From: Clytia hemisphaerica
Taxonomy: Eukaryota; Cnidaria; Hydrozoa; Leptothecata; Clytiidae
DNA length: 64,000 nucleotides
Assembly: GCA_902728285.1 (NCBI GenBank)
Contig: CACVBU010000948.1
Coordinates: 201,190-265,189 of the forward strand
Direction: 5' to 3'
Below, in pieces: positions 1 to 11,227 of the stretch. The notes below the pieces were generated by a model. That model was not told where the DNA came from. It worked only from the letters and a program-made list of their open reading frames with translations, and did not search any database. The stretch's first letter is position 1; every line of letters starts with the position of its first letter. The translations under genes and the position numbers were made by a program.

Positions 1-190
1 ATCCTCAGGATATCCTCGCTAAAGCCTGAGGACCCTAAGGATCCTAAGGTTCATATTTTAAGAAAAAAAGAAAAAATGTTAGGATCCTCAGGTTATCCTC
101 GCAAATGCCCGAGGACCCTAAAGATCCTAAGGTTCATATTTTGAGAAAATACAAAAAAAGGTGAGGATATCCTCAGGATCCGGAGGATAA
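1..190. repeat. Minisatellite, about 85-bp unit
   Basis: At least two copies of a unit of about 85 bp are visible. Each holds the phrase CCTGAGGACCCTAAGGATCC or a near variant, followed by an A-rich tail. The array is cut by the left edge of the window. The interior is rich in the palindromic words AGGATCCT and CCTCAGG. Confidence 0.75.
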
Positions 191-217
191 ATGTGAAAAA
201 TCCGTGCTTAGCTCCCC

Positions 218-292
218 AAGGGTTATCGACATGCGGAGGTAGATAGCTATAGGAAAAGGTAATATCCAGGTCGCCATCTGTTGTCGCAAAAG
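218..292 (+). mobile_element. 3' scrap of the tRNA-derived SINE family
   Basis: The words TAGATAGCTATAGGAAAAGG and CAGGTCGCCATCTG, ending GTCGCAAA, match the 3' end of the complete SINE at 19189-19448 in order and spacing. The 5' part is absent. Identity is low, so this is an old fragment. Confidence 0.5.
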
Positions 293-329
293 AGTGAAGT
301 AATCATTATTTCCATTCATTATTCCACAG

Positions 330-1626
330 ACTTTCGCATCACAAAACTACAACAGTAATGAAGAGAAGCGATCAGCGGACGGTAAAGGCGGAACAACATG
401 GCCTTTTGTTCTGTTCGTACCCGATAATGTGGTTATGTGGCAGAAATACTGGAAAGAAGAATGTTACAGGTTGGTAATATTTCTTAGAAAAGAAAAATTA
501 TTTCCTCAATGCTCTCTCATACAAATTGTTTCTCAAAAGCCCGTTGAGCTCCTCAAACAATAATAGTACTTGGATAGTTAACTTATTTTAGAGGTCAAAC
601 TTCAAATCCACCTTTGGACTATCTATATGTTTTCAAGTTTTAAAATTTCGAATTCCTTCATTTTGATCCTTATAATCTTTTCTTTTCAGCTCCGACTCGG
701 ATGAGGAAACGACGGAGAAAAAGGAGCGTCACTCGAACGGTTCGGTACGTGACAGTATCACACGAGACACGGCATCTCTACTCGAATTCCTTACTTCCGT
801 AGAGTCGAACGAGAAACTTTTACAGCACGCTGTTATAGGGATCCGACCGTGGAGCTCGTTCCAAGACGAGGCTGGGATACCGATATGTGTTCGTACTTTC
901 TTTGAAGATTGTTTCCTGTTAGATGTTAATAAAACACAACAAATTCAATATTCGCCGCACGTTTACTCGGGTGAAAACTTGGATTTCCATTTAAAAGTTT
1001 TGGATGAGAAGCTACCGACTTGTCGTTTCGAACATTTTACGTTCATGTTGAAAGTGACGTCTAATAGCAAGTGGCGAACGCGCAACGGCTCCGTGCTCGG
1101 TATTGAACCCTTATCCAGTCAAGACGTCACACGTTTTGTTTGCCAACCGGACGTTGATACGCTAACGCCTTTAGAAGCTAACCCGCATCATGTTTTCCAA
1201 AAATACTTGAAATATACGGGTTCTACAATTTTCCCGTTTTCCGTTCAAAAACCTGATAATCCGGTTTTGGTTATCGGTGGCTATTTAAATCTTGGCCCGC
1301 AAATTGATGTTTGTGTTTTAAATAATGGTGACTTTCAAGATAAGATTATGAACACTTGTTGTTATTCTTCCACGGAATTCTCTGGACTTATCATATATAA
1401 CTGTTCACGAAAACTTTCAAAAGATTGCTTTTCAGCTATCAAATTTGTCAAGAAAAGCAAATTAATTTTCGTTTGTGAGGAGCGTGCGGAACTGCGGAAT
1501 GAAGCTATCAGGCTAGACTTGGAAGAGGATTGGAGATTCAGGCTACGTGATGAATATCAAACAGCAACGAAACCTGTTGAAGGACTGAAAGCGTTACATT
1601 TCTTAACTGGAACGAAAATATTCTAG
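330..1626 (+). CDS. 3' end of an unidentified multi-exon gene
   Basis: Two coding exons are visible, 330..469 and 690..1626 (stop TAG). They are joined through a split serine codon (AG|C), with acceptors at CCACAG and TTTTCAG and a GTTGGT donor. The first exon opens in phase 0 right after an acceptor, so the start lies to the left of the window. The visible part is 358 aa. It contains the segment WPFVLFVPD, an acidic patch SDSDEETTEKKE, then IGIRPWSSF, and ends LTGTKIF. No signal peptide, membrane segment or motif that I can name is present. The general look recalls the GREB1-like C-terminal region, but this is memory-based and unverified. It is a real gene because both exons are long, open and correctly phased; the product is unknown. 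Confidence 0.75.
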
Positions 1627-2466
1627 TAGAATTAGTTCAAATTTTACTGAAATCTGGACAAAATCCCTGACAAGCTAAAATTTGGCACAACAGTCTGTAA
1701 TAAGATAACTAACTATCAGAAAAAAAGCCCCGTTGATAGAACGATGGGTATGGAAAAACCTTTTTGTCCGAAAAGTGAAGGGTCGAAAAGAGGGATCTGC
1801 TTATATCACCACAAAGACTAAAAGCGATCTGAGATTAGCAATATTCAGTTGTCTTAGCTTTCTTGGCCAGCCTTGATAGGTACACGGAGTAGGTTGACTT
1901 TGGTAACTCAGCATCCTTTTAGCAATTTATCTAAGAAGTCTTAGCTTTTTGATAAATTTGTCCTTGTAAAACGCAAATTCTACCGGGCTAAGCGGCTCTT
2001 TGATGTCAGAAAATTTTTCATCCAAATAATTTCGCAAGTTAAGTTTGTCTTGGAATTTTACGGAATCCGCGGAAATTTTGGTTAGCGATTTTAGCTGTCA
2101 GTTAGCTCTGGGCGTAAAATATTATGTCATTAAGGTAATACCCGCTAAGATTTGTTGTTGTTGTAAATTACAGATTTATACTTCTTTCCTAGAGATTAGT
2201 TTACTGTAATTTATTTTTTTCATATTCATATTTTTTATTTCACATGCAACCAATTCTATTCAGTATTTTTATCTTCGTCTAGAAACAAGTCTATTATTAA
2301 GGGGTAAGAATTGTTGCGAAACTTCATTGCTCAAGCCAATCAAGTGAATATTTTCCTGAAAGATGCCAAGTAAAAAGTGTATAGTGGTATGGTCACGTGT
2401 AAAAACACCGGCTAGGCACCGCTCACTTTCAAGGTTTTGTTTTTAAAAGTTTTATTTTTACATAAG
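1627..2466. other. Gene-free stretch, probable 3' UTR then intergenic
   Basis: This follows the stop codon of the left-edge gene. It has no convincing open frame and no repeat that I can match elsewhere in the window. Confidence 0.5.
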
Positions 2467-2642
2467 TGTTCCCGTTTCATATCAGACACATGTTTCATAT
2501 CAGGACAGTGTCTGCCTATTGTTACATTGTGCTGATAATTTATCTTGTGCTCTATGATTTAAGGCCTTTATTCAAGCTTTTTTATATTGAATTGACACGG
2601 TTGTGGAGATTGGTTAGATATGTCTGATATGAAACGGCAACA
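2467..2642. mobile_element. Small MITE, TIR with GTTTCATATCAGACA
   Basis: The ends are inverted copies of about 24 bp around GTTTCATATCAGACA (left at 2467, right ending 2642). They enclose about 130 bp with no coding potential. The left end also holds a partial direct repeat of the same word. Confidence 0.6.
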
Positions 2643-2766
2643 TGATTTCAGAAAACAACTACCAATTACTATTTTCATTTTCTTTATCTTGCAGCCCGTT
2701 TCAAAGAGGACAATGCCTGAATCGATGGTTTTTTTAACCGTAACTATTAAAATAAGGGTGTTCACT

Positions 2767-3352
2767 ACTAGGTCAAAAAACATTGATTAGACCCATGTTC
2801 AATGCTTTTCATTGACTGTCAGCGAGTTTTATTGACTGTCAAAAACAAATTATCAATATTGACAGTGAATTTTTTGCATTGAACGTTCATTACTTACATT
2901 GACAACTGGCAACAAAATAATTGACATTCAGTCCCGGGGGGGCACTGGGTTTGCGGACTGACGGTATGTGCGGGCCAAAAATTGGCTTTTAAAATTGCAC
3001 CCTTACAGTGCAGCAAAAATCAGTGAAAATCATACCCTTAGAGTGCATTTTTCCCCCAAATTTTCGATCCCTTTCGTGCAAAAAATGGTCAAAATTATAG
3101 CATTTTTGGTCAAAATATCTAGATTTTTCAAGAATTTTCTGAAATTTCTACCCTTACAGTGCATTTCTAGTTTTTCCGACCCTTACAGTGCATTTTAAAC
3201 ATATTGGAAAAGGTACCCTTAGGACCCGCACATACCCGTCGGTCCTTTTGCCCAGCTGCCCCCCCCGGGCATTCAGTACATTGACTGTAAGAAAAGAAAC
3301 ATTGTCGGTCAATGTAAACAATTTCGTGTCAATACTTGTTTTTTGACCTAGT
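2767..3352. mobile_element. Outer element, phrase ATTGACTGTCA, carrying a nested insertion
   Basis: The terminal inverted repeats are ACTAGGTCAAAAAACA (2767-2782 and 3337-3352). Both flanking arms are built of repeated ATTGACTGTCA/AATTGACA words. The element was later split by the insertion at 2933-3269. Confidence 0.6.
2933..3269. mobile_element. G-cap MITE, CCCGGGGG ends, 8-bp target duplication
   Basis: The element starts CCCGGGGGGG and ends CCCCCCGGG. It is flanked on both sides by CATTCAGT (2925-2932 and 3270-3277), an 8-bp target duplication of the length seen in hAT transposons. The interior repeats the phrase CCCTTACAGTGCA(TTT) about five times. The end near 3210-3260, read on the minus strand, is clearly homologous to the left part of 52019-52351 (words TATGTGC and AAGGGTACCTTTT), so both belong to one family. 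Confidence 0.8.
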
Positions 3353-3529
3353 GCCTAGATGTTTTTGTATGAGTTACCTATTTTTACTTGAATTTTTTAC
3401 TTAAATGTTTTTTTTGTTTTTTTTTATACATTTCAATCAAATTTCAGTGTATCCTCATTATATTCTTGTTTACGAAAGAAACAAATTTTCTTTCAGAAAA
3501 TTGGACCATTCCATTTTATATCCATACAT

Positions 3530-3740
3530 GGGGTGGACGAACACTTCCAGAGGGTAATCCAAGAAATTTCCAGGGGAAAATTTGTCATTTTTCCAAGGGG
3601 GTAAAAAGTTATTCTAAAATTTCCAGGGGGTAGAAGACGGATTTTTAATTCGTCCACCCTCACTTTAAGGTATGAAAAGAATATTTCCAAAGGTATCTTT
3701 GTAAATTTTGCCATCTTCCAGGGGGTATCCACACATTTTC
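3530..3740. repeat. Phrase element, CCAGGGGGTA
   Basis: Several copies of CCAGGGGGTA or close variants occur about 40-60 bp apart. An inverted pair GGGTGGACGAA / TTCGTCCACCC lies near 3533 and 3648. Open frames here are by-products of the repeat. Confidence 0.5.
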
Positions 3741-3841
3741 AATAATATTTTTTGACTCGAAAGAGCTCGTCTACGCCCTTGCATGTTTTTTTTTCAATGG
3801 AACAGCCTATTGTTTATTGTTATATGGTTAAATAGTCTTAC

Positions 3842-4020
3842 TACCCGGGGGAGGCACTCAGGCAAAATTGGCATTTTTGCCACTTTTCAGGATGAAAATG
3901 CAGGATTTGCTTGTCAATTTTCCTTCCAACAGGGTCCCAAATTTTCCAAACATTCATACCTGACAGGGTCCACTTTTCAAACTCTAGCGGCACGTCCTCG
4001 TCGGTCGTCACGGTCAGTAC
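3842..4020. repeat. G-cap type element, one end clear
   Basis: It begins CCCGGGGGAGGCACTCAGGC, like the other G-cap elements. The interior has spaced CAGGGTCC words. The right end lacks the expected C/G cap, so it is truncated or a different subfamily. Confidence 0.4.
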
Positions 4021-4611
4021 TATAAGCAAGTGGGTTTTCGACTTTTGATATGATAAATATGATAATTCTTGCTTAGATAGAACGAAACTTCGGATAGTAG
4101 ATCATCATGAAAAGTAATAACATACTAAAATTTGATAGGATTCTGTGAGATTACTTCTATGGTGAGATGAAATTCTGTGAAATTTACAAAACAAAAGCTC
4201 AAAAAACAAATTATCGTAGGAGAAAACGATACAAGATAATTTTATTCCGCCCAAACGACACCGCCCTCACACCCAAATTTTTTAAGTTCATAAACAACAA
4301 AGATGGTACCCTCAGCAGTGTAACGTTCGAAATTGAAAAAAATCAAGCACGTGTGAGTATTTTCTGAATGCCTAATGACTGTTTTTTTTGTTTGTCTAGT
4401 CAAATAAATTTAAATTTAAATTTAATTTGATTAAGTGAAAATTCCTAAGAAGTTAAATCATTGATTTCATTGATTTTAATTTTAAACTCTACACAACCAG
4501 ATCGACCAAAAGATACAGCACACAAACATTTTTGGATTGGAAAATGAAATGGGCTGTTTAGACCCAGCCCAGGCAATGTTAATCGCATCGATTTCAATCG
4601 AATGATAGGTG
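4021..4611. other. Gene-free stretch
   Basis: AT-rich, with no supported coding frame. The short frame at 4167-4367 has no flanking splice signals or family resemblance. Nothing else seen. Confidence 0.4.
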
Positions 4612-4676
4612 TTTGATTAGGGGGTCACTCACAAATCAATTTTAGGTTAGAAAAACGTCAATTGACGTTAGTGGGT
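4612..4676. repeat. Arm of an inverted repeat pair (partner at 7011-7085)
   Basis: The words GGGTCACTCACAAATC, TTTTAGGTTAGAAAAACGT and TTGACGTT occur here in order. They recur on the minus strand at 7011-7085. The pair may be the ends of one 2.5-kb composite element. Confidence 0.55.
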
Positions 4677-4744
4677 GGATGGGTTATGGGTTAAAGGTTG
4701 TTGTCTTTTTTTTTCAAATTCAGAAACATCGATTTTTCATTCCA

Positions 4745-5290
4745 TGCCAAATATTACTTCTCGCCCAAGGCTCGAAATAACGATTTCAAGTGGGTCTGAC
4801 AAAATGTCCAATCAGGGTTGCTTTAGCTTGAAAACTATTATTTTTGGGCGGACATGAAGCTCTTTGAGTCAGACAAGGACCCTGCTGACGCACCGGACTG
4901 TCCGGTGTATTTGTCCGGTGGCAAAAAGTATCCTTTCGCTACACCGGACGTAATAAGTCCAGTGTCAGTCCGGTGTTGCATACAGGGAATTTTGGACGTC
5001 AGACATTTATGAAACAAAAAATTAAGAAACACCGGACGCACCGGACTTGTCATGTCCATCCCGGTGTGTTTTGATTGTCCGGTGGAAAAAATATCCTTCT
5101 CCGAAACCGGACATCCGACTTCCTTAAGTCCGGTGTAGAGATTGTCCGGTGGTAAAAAAAATTCTCATTCTACACCGGACTTTCGCATGTCCGGTCGTTC
5201 GTTAAGTCTGGTGCATCGGCAGGGTCCTGTCAGACAATGTCCGATGTCCGACCGTTATTTCAAGCACTGCTCGCCATGTTTCTGTTTGAT
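4745..5290. mobile_element. Foldback element built of CACCGGAC/GTCCGGTG
   Basis: About fifteen copies of GTCCGGTG or its complement CACCGGAC lie between 4885 and 5215. The outer arms are inverted copies of each other: GTCTGACA and GACCCTGC words near 4795-4885 against GCAGGGTC and TGTCAGAC near 5218-5235, and CTCGAAATAACG against CGTTATTTCAAGC. Coding frames across it are by-products. Confidence 0.65.
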
Positions 5291-6500
5291 CGCTTCGTCT
5301 GTTTTGAAAACCAAAACAAACGACGACCCGGTGTTTGTGTATTTTCTTTGTTTGATGGCCCGAACTGCCCTTGAATTTTTACAGAAAATCAAGATGGCTG
5401 ATGAAACAGCAATGATGAAGGCAGTTTTTCATCAATTTTCGGGGTATTTTCAAGTATTTGACATTTTCAGTGAAGTCAAGTTTGAAGATATTCTTTATTA
5501 GAAAAACAGTTAAAAGCAGTCAAAACGCAATTTACCTTACCTCCTGAATTTGTCTTTGTTATGCTATAAAATATAACAAACCCTTGTCATGCTGTCTAAT
5601 TACAAAAACCTCCAATCACTACTTCTCCGCCATCTTGTTTCACTTTAAATGCCGTATTTTAAAATTTTTTAGGCAATTACTTTTTTATTTTCTGGTTTAC
5701 GGACATTTTGAGGAAAAGTTTTGAACAGGAGGATGGAAAAAAAATAAAAATAAAAATCCCATCACACTTTTCTGGTATGCCTATTTTTATATCTACTCAT
5801 GAATTTTATCAATCACATAAAGGACTTTAAATAAAAGCGATTACAAATGAAAGAAAAAAAAATGATGAAAATCCACTGTGTACACAAAGAGTTATTATAA
5901 TTTAGTTTGTTTGTTGTGGATAGGGAAATTCCATGGGGAAGTTCCCTGACATTAAGGGAAGGATTAAAGTATCTTTACATTGGCAGAATATGGCACAGCT
6001 GTGTTAGATCATTTAACCCCTTCACTCTTTCTCTTCTTTTCTTTTGTTTTCCTGTTTAAGTAAAGGTTTTTTATTTATTTCTTCTTTTTTGAAGGTCGGA
6101 GGAGAAAAAGTAAATAAAAGTTTTTGAAATCTCTATTTTATTTTTATTTTAATTTGGCAAAAATAACGTTGGCGGATCCGTAAACCAATAAATAAAAAAG
6201 TATTTGCCTTAGCTACATTATATAGGGAAAAGGTTTTCTCCAGGTTTTTTCAATCCCGGGATTAAACTACGAGGACGGTTCCGCCCGCTTATTTTTCTTT
6301 CGGCGTTGAGCGCCCCGGGGATACTTAACAATAAAAGAGATTTTAAGATTAATGTTGAAATGCATATTTTTTCAATAAATTTAGGCGATACTCAACAAAA
6401 AATAAGGTGGTTTTAAAAACAAATCTTTGACAAATTGGCGTTTCTTTCTGTTCTAATATATGCAAATCACGTCGAAAAAAGAATATATTTCCGCCTTTAC
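5291..6500. other. Gene-free stretch
   Basis: Low-complexity AT-rich DNA with T-runs. A CCCCGGGG word occurs near 6313. No coding or RNA gene seen. Confidence 0.45.
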
Positions 6501-6514
6501 TTTCACTTTCGCTT

Positions 6515-6685
6515 TCGTGTTACGCGATTCCAATTGGATGAATACCGCTCGCTAACAAATTCTGATTGGCTGTAAGTTTTTAGCTTCGGGATTCTGATTG
6601 GATCATTTCCCGCGTCACGGTTGAATTTTGATTGGTTGAAAGTTTCTGAGCGTGAATTCTGATTGGATGAATACCTGAAAAGTAA
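6515..6685. repeat. Phrase element, ATTCTGATTGGATGAATAC
   Basis: Four to five copies of ATTCTGATTGG(ATGAATAC) are spaced about 35-50 bp apart. The minus-strand open frame across it is a by-product. Confidence 0.55.
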
Positions 6686-7010
6686 ACAATAGTATGTAAG
6701 TATTTTGCTTATCAAAACCTAAAGATTTCCAGGGGGTTTTATTTACTTTGCATGACGATAATTAAGCCTACAAAACACCGAGAAAAAAACCCAACATAGA
6801 ACAGGTGTATTTTGTAATGTAGAATATGATAGCATGAATCTTTTTGAAATTCTATGTCAGGATTTTTTCTCAATGCCCCGTAACTATGCCCGGGGTACCC
6901 GTTGCTAAGACCTTATGTTAAAAACGAAAGCGATTACGGCAAAAAGTAGCGATTTTCGTAATACCTCAAATATTGATACTTGACTGTACTGATTTTAGGG
7001 TGTGTGTGGG

Positions 7011-7085
7011 TGGCTCAGCTTTGAAAACGTCAATTCACGTTTTTCTAACCTAAAATCGATTTGTGAGTGACCCCTTACCAAATCA
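7011..7085. repeat. Inverted partner of 4612-4676
   Basis: The minus strand here repeats the 4612-4676 arm (GGGTCACTCACAAATCGATT, then the TTAGGTTAGAAAAACGT word). Confidence 0.55.
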
Positions 7086-7479
7086 AAAAGTTCAATTACT
7101 GTAGTTCGATTGATGTTTGATGTGTTCGATTTACAGTTTTCGTTCACAAATCATTCTTGGAGCGTATGAACAACTCTTTTCTGCTAATACACCACCTTTC
7201 CAGTAATTCAAACTTCTCATAAATGGCCCAGGAAAATGTGCCCTCCATCGTTGTGTATAAAATTGTTTGAGAGGTAACCAAACGTGTTTTTGCCTGCGAG
7301 GGGTTTAGGGAAAGTGGGTTTTCAGCTTCTAACTTTTGATAGCGATCTTCTTTTGGCAAAAGATTTTCAGGGTGGTATAATATCATGAATAGATTGAACA
7401 TACTAAAATTTGAGGGGATTGTTTGACAGAACTTAAGAAAAGCCAAACTTTCCCTAAGCCAGACCCGATCAATCAAACT

Positions 7480-8130
7480 TGTCGAACCAATCAAACAATC
7501 GAACTAATCGAACTCCATGGAACGATTAAAGTTTGATTTAAAAAAATAATCAAACCTAATCGAACACTCACAATCTTTGAAGCAATAGCAGTTCGATTAG
7601 TTCAGTCAGTAAAAACTTCGATTAGTTCGATGATATTAAAAATCCTCATATCTTCCCGCGCTTGCAAAAACTTTTCCTGGCACGCGATTGCCATTTCGAC
7701 AATTCCCGGACTTAACGCTCAATGTTTATTGTATATACCCGGATATTTGTCTATCCAGAATAAAGTCCGTAGCCCCTCTGTTGCGATTTTGCGCGCACCA
7801 CCGAGTGGCGGAATACTACGCCCCAACAAACCGCCTCTGGTGCTAAAAGGATATACAAGAATAGTGTGTAATCCGTTATTGGAAGTAATTTCCTGATTTA
7901 TATACATTCCGAATTTGGCTTTGAAAAGAAGCTAATATACGGTGGCAGAGCAGCACAAACTTGTCAAACAAAATTGGTTTATCAAACTGATCGAACCGAA
8001 GCCCATTGATCGAACCGAAACCCATTGATCGAACTTAATCAAACACTCACAATATCTTTTAAAAATCTTAGAGTTTGATTAATTTTTTGAAATTCGATGA
8101 TTTGATTACAAAAAAGTTACAGTTCGATAG
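7480..8130. repeat. Phrase region, TCGAAC/GTTCGATT
   Basis: Two blocks (about 7480-7640 and 7965-8130) are packed with ATCGAAC and GTTCGATTA words in both orientations, including AATCGAACACTCACAAT near 7556 and a TCGAAC variant near 8030. They enclose about 330 bp of unique DNA. The composition is like the element at 55319-56761. Confidence 0.5.
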
Positions 8131-8764
8131 GGCCTCCTTTTCTTCTTGACGAAAATTCGAAACTTTCCAACCCCCTGACCTTATTAGGACCACCCCCCCC
8201 CCCCCGCCGTTTATTTATTTTTAAGAATATTTTCAGTTGGCAAAAAGAAGTCCCCTTATTTTGCTCCAAAAAGCCTGATTTACCTTATTTTTGGGTTTTC
8301 AGAAGTACAATTTCCAACCCACCCGGCAATTAGTTAATTGAACCCCCCTCCCCCCGTTTATTTGCCACCTAACAGTAAAGCGCAAAGTCACACAAGACCT
8401 AAAAGAGCTAGAAAAGCTATATTATTATTAAAGTCCGGGGAAAATGATTTGTTGTCAATCTTGGGGAATTACTTAAGTTTCATCACCTCCAATCTGGTCA
8501 AAACAAACCTCATCCTATTGTTAATGTATTATCAAATCATAATCATACCATCAGCTAAACTCCTATATCAGGATTAGAAACTAGGATAGTCTTACCTCTT
8601 TTATCTTTCCCTTTACAACAATGCAATGCTGACAAGTTGACACAACACATTGACAAGTAATCCATGTGAGAGAAGTTTATATTGAAATCTGCAACAAAAA
8701 CGAAAGTGGTCTCTTCTACTGATTGCTTCCCGGTGCTCCTTCGCAGCTGTTTATCAAATTTCCA
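8131..8764. other. Gene-free stretch with two C-tracts
   Basis: C-runs occur at about 8191-8204 and 8342-8357, with pyrimidine-rich DNA between them. The frame starting at 8338 begins inside a C-tract and is not credible as a gene. No other structure seen. Confidence 0.4.
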
Positions 8765-9100
8765 CCAGGCATTGTGGTATAGTGGACATCAACCTTGATT
8801 CCTGTACAGGTGACCAAGTTTCAATTCCCATTCCAAACGGTTCACTTGGCAAGTGAACAAACCTTTGCCCGGATCAACCCATGCCATGTGAATTGGGTAG
8901 TCAGTTCAAGGTGCTGACGGGATGCTTACTCAAAGCATCTATAGTTGTGAGAATGGGCTTCCAGAGCCTCCTGTAACTCAACCATAATAGATAGAGACCA
9001 ATGAGATTGCCACATTTCACATGGAAGAAGGGTCTTTTTGGCACCCGTGGTCTATCAGTGCCTTGCATTACGGGCGGCTCTAAAATCCCACCCTTCTATA
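8765..9100 (+). mobile_element. tRNA-derived SINE (second family)
   Basis: A Pol III A-box-like TGGTATAGTGG lies near 8773 and a weaker B-box-like TTTCAATTCCC near 8819, the usual spacing for a tRNA head. About 250 bp of non-tRNA body follows, then ACTCAACCATAATAGATAG. No target duplication was found, so the 3' limit is approximate. Confidence 0.5.
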
Positions 9101-10344
9101 TTTGTTTCAATCTGATAAGGCTTAGGTTTTTTCTCATCTTCAATTTAATAAAGAAAGCAGGGATTTGATGCAAGAGTTAGATGACAACAAAGTGCTGTAT
9201 ATAAAAAATCATTGAATAAAAGAAGAACTTTATTAAATCTTAAATATTTTCATTTTGAAGAATTGGTGCAAAAAAGTGAAACATGGAAAAATTTCTTTTT
9301 TTAACGGTTCAATAGAAATAGGGGATTTGGAAAACTTTCTATATTTGTTTTTTTGCACAAACCCTGTAACTATGGGAGAGCATCCCATTGCTAAGATGTT
9401 GGCTCGAAATTGTAAGTCAAACCACTGAAAATGAAAGTAAAATCGGCCCGTACTCCACTCCCGTAATCTTGTTATAGGAGTTTAAGCATAGACTGACCGT
9501 GAAGTCAGGTAACATGCCTCAGTGGAGGGAAACTTGCATCAGTGGAGGGAAACTTGCATGGTTACCCGACTTAGCGGTAGGCATAATTCAATTCCAAATT
9601 GATAATAAATTTTGAGATTTCACGTCTGAAAACCATCCAGCAGTTTAGCTTGATCTCCCCAATCTCTAGATTTTAAGTTAGCAAAATGAAGAAAGATTTA
9701 GTTTCCTCAGATATTATTTTGAGATTTTGAGATATTTAAATTAGCGCTATTAAAATGCTTGAAATGAATAAGTAAATAATATTCAATATACTATTTGTAT
9801 CTTTCAGAAAATAAGTTACACTTAAAAAATGAGATATCTTGTCATTGTCTCTACCATATTTAGATCATTCTATTGTGTGGGGCAAAATAAACTGGAAACC
9901 TAGCACCCTTGCAAATTTGCAAACGACAAAATTTCTAACTAATTTGGTTCTTTAGAAATGCCACTCTTTTAAAAAGGTGTGATGCTCATTAAAGGGAAGG
10001 GCTCCTTTGAAGATCAGTGATCAAAGTTCTTCCGTCTCAGACGGATTTCCGTCTCACAGAATTTTTTTCAAAGTTTTCGGTCTCAATTATTTAGCAAGAA
10101 AAAGTGATTTTATTCTCTAGAGTAATTCCATCAGAAAGAAATCTCGTATTAAAACTATGTTTATGGCTGTTTATGGCTGATTTTATATTTTGAGTTGTTT
10201 TAATTAACAAATTTTTGTGCCTTTCTACTCAATCTTGTAAGTCATAATACATTTTTAAGACAATTAGCATTGAATTCTAAAAGTTATAGTCTTGGATGGT
10301 TTCTGGCTGAATTTCCATTAATATTTATACCTTTCATTATAGCT
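9101..10344. other. Gene-free stretch
   Basis: It contains a 20-bp tandem duplication, CAGTGGAGGGAAACTTGCAT, at about 9520-9560. A related word, CAGTGGAGGCAAACATGCAT, occurs near 57322, so this is a dispersed repeat. The last 100 bp probably hold the 5' UTR intron of the next gene (acceptor TTATAG at 10342). Confidence 0.45.
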
Positions 10345-11177
10345 ATGGGTGATGAGGCAAAATTAAAGAAATTAAAACAAGCTTACTTAGACGACTTACA
10401 TTCACATGCTGGGAAATTGTGTCTATCTCATAAAAAGAAGTTTGCAAAATGCATGTCTGAGTCTGTATTCAACTTTTGTGGTGTTCACTTGAGAGAATTT
10501 ACAGTCTGTGCGAGGAAGACTTTTGAAGAGCTCAAAGAAGAAAATAAAGAAATTCTTGAGTTCAAAATAGATCCCTCTGAAGAAGTGAAAAAGGTACAGT
10601 TTTCTACACTTTATAATATTTTGAACTTTAAGTGACTAATCTTTTAATTCATTAATTAATGCATGGCTCCGACTGGGTTCTAGGTCCCCCCGCCAAATTT
10701 AGGTCTCCCCTGAGAACAAGGTCCCCCCTGAGAACAAGGTCCCCCCAGCCTGATAAAATTTTAGGTCCCAGTATAGGGGAAAAATTTTATGGCATTCACA
10801 AAGCTCTATCTACATGGGTGTGCACTTTTAGAGAATGCAAGCTCGGTCGTTACTTGACCTCGGGCAATATGTCTTCATTTTTTCATTTTAAGGATCAGAT
10901 CACCCTTTGCATGAAAACATAAAGGTTTAGAGAAATTAAAAACCAACATTAAAGAAAAATATTTAGGAAGTGTTATTTAGCCCCCAGAGTTACATAAACT
11001 AATGCAGGTCCCCCCAAGATAGAGCTCCCCCCGTCTGTCGGGAAAAACAAGCAGCTCCCGCCTCTTATATGGCAAATTTTAGGTGTAGGTCCCCCCGCTC
11101 AGGCAGGGGGGGTGCGAGCCATGTAATGTAGATAAGAAGTCTCCTTTTAGATGACAATGATGGGGGCAGACAATTGA
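10345..11177 (+). CDS. Small twin-CX9C (CHCH-type) protein
   Basis: Exon 1 (10345..10593) encodes 83 aa starting MGDEAKLKKL. Exon 2 (11151..11177) adds eight residues and a TGA, giving about 91 aa. Cysteines at 26, 36, 45 and 55 give C-x9-C-x8-C-x9-C, within two predicted helices and with a Lys/Glu-rich tail. Twin CX9C proteins are typically imported into the mitochondrial intermembrane space by Mia40 and serve in respiratory-complex assembly. I cannot say which member this is. An acceptor (TTATAG) 2 bp before the ATG suggests a 5' UTR intron or a trans-splice site. The intron holds the repeat element 10661-11129. The next gene, a mitochondrial RNase P-like protein, starts 50 bp after the stop, so both may act in mitochondria. 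The short second exon is the least certain part. Confidence 0.65.
10661..11129. mobile_element. Phrase element, AGGTCCCCCC, in the CX9C gene intron
   Basis: The ends are inverted CATGGCTC / GAGCCATG, flanked by TAATG on both sides. Eight or so copies of AGGTCCCCCC and close variants sit in two clusters near each end. It lies wholly inside the intron at 10594-11150. Confidence 0.55.
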
Positions 11178-11191
11178 TAAGTCTTTCTGGG

Positions 11192-11200
11192 TTTTCTAGG
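11192..11200 (+). promoter_or_regulatory. Splice acceptor between two genes (possible trans-splice site)
   Basis: The pyrimidine-rich GGTTTTCTAG ends at 11200. That is 23 bp after the stop of the CX9C gene and 27 bp before the PRORP ATG. This is where a spliced-leader acceptor of a downstream operon gene would sit. An ordinary 5' UTR intron acceptor is the alternative. Confidence 0.4.
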
Positions 11201-11227
11201 ACTAAGTTTGCCCATCATCAAAGCAAA

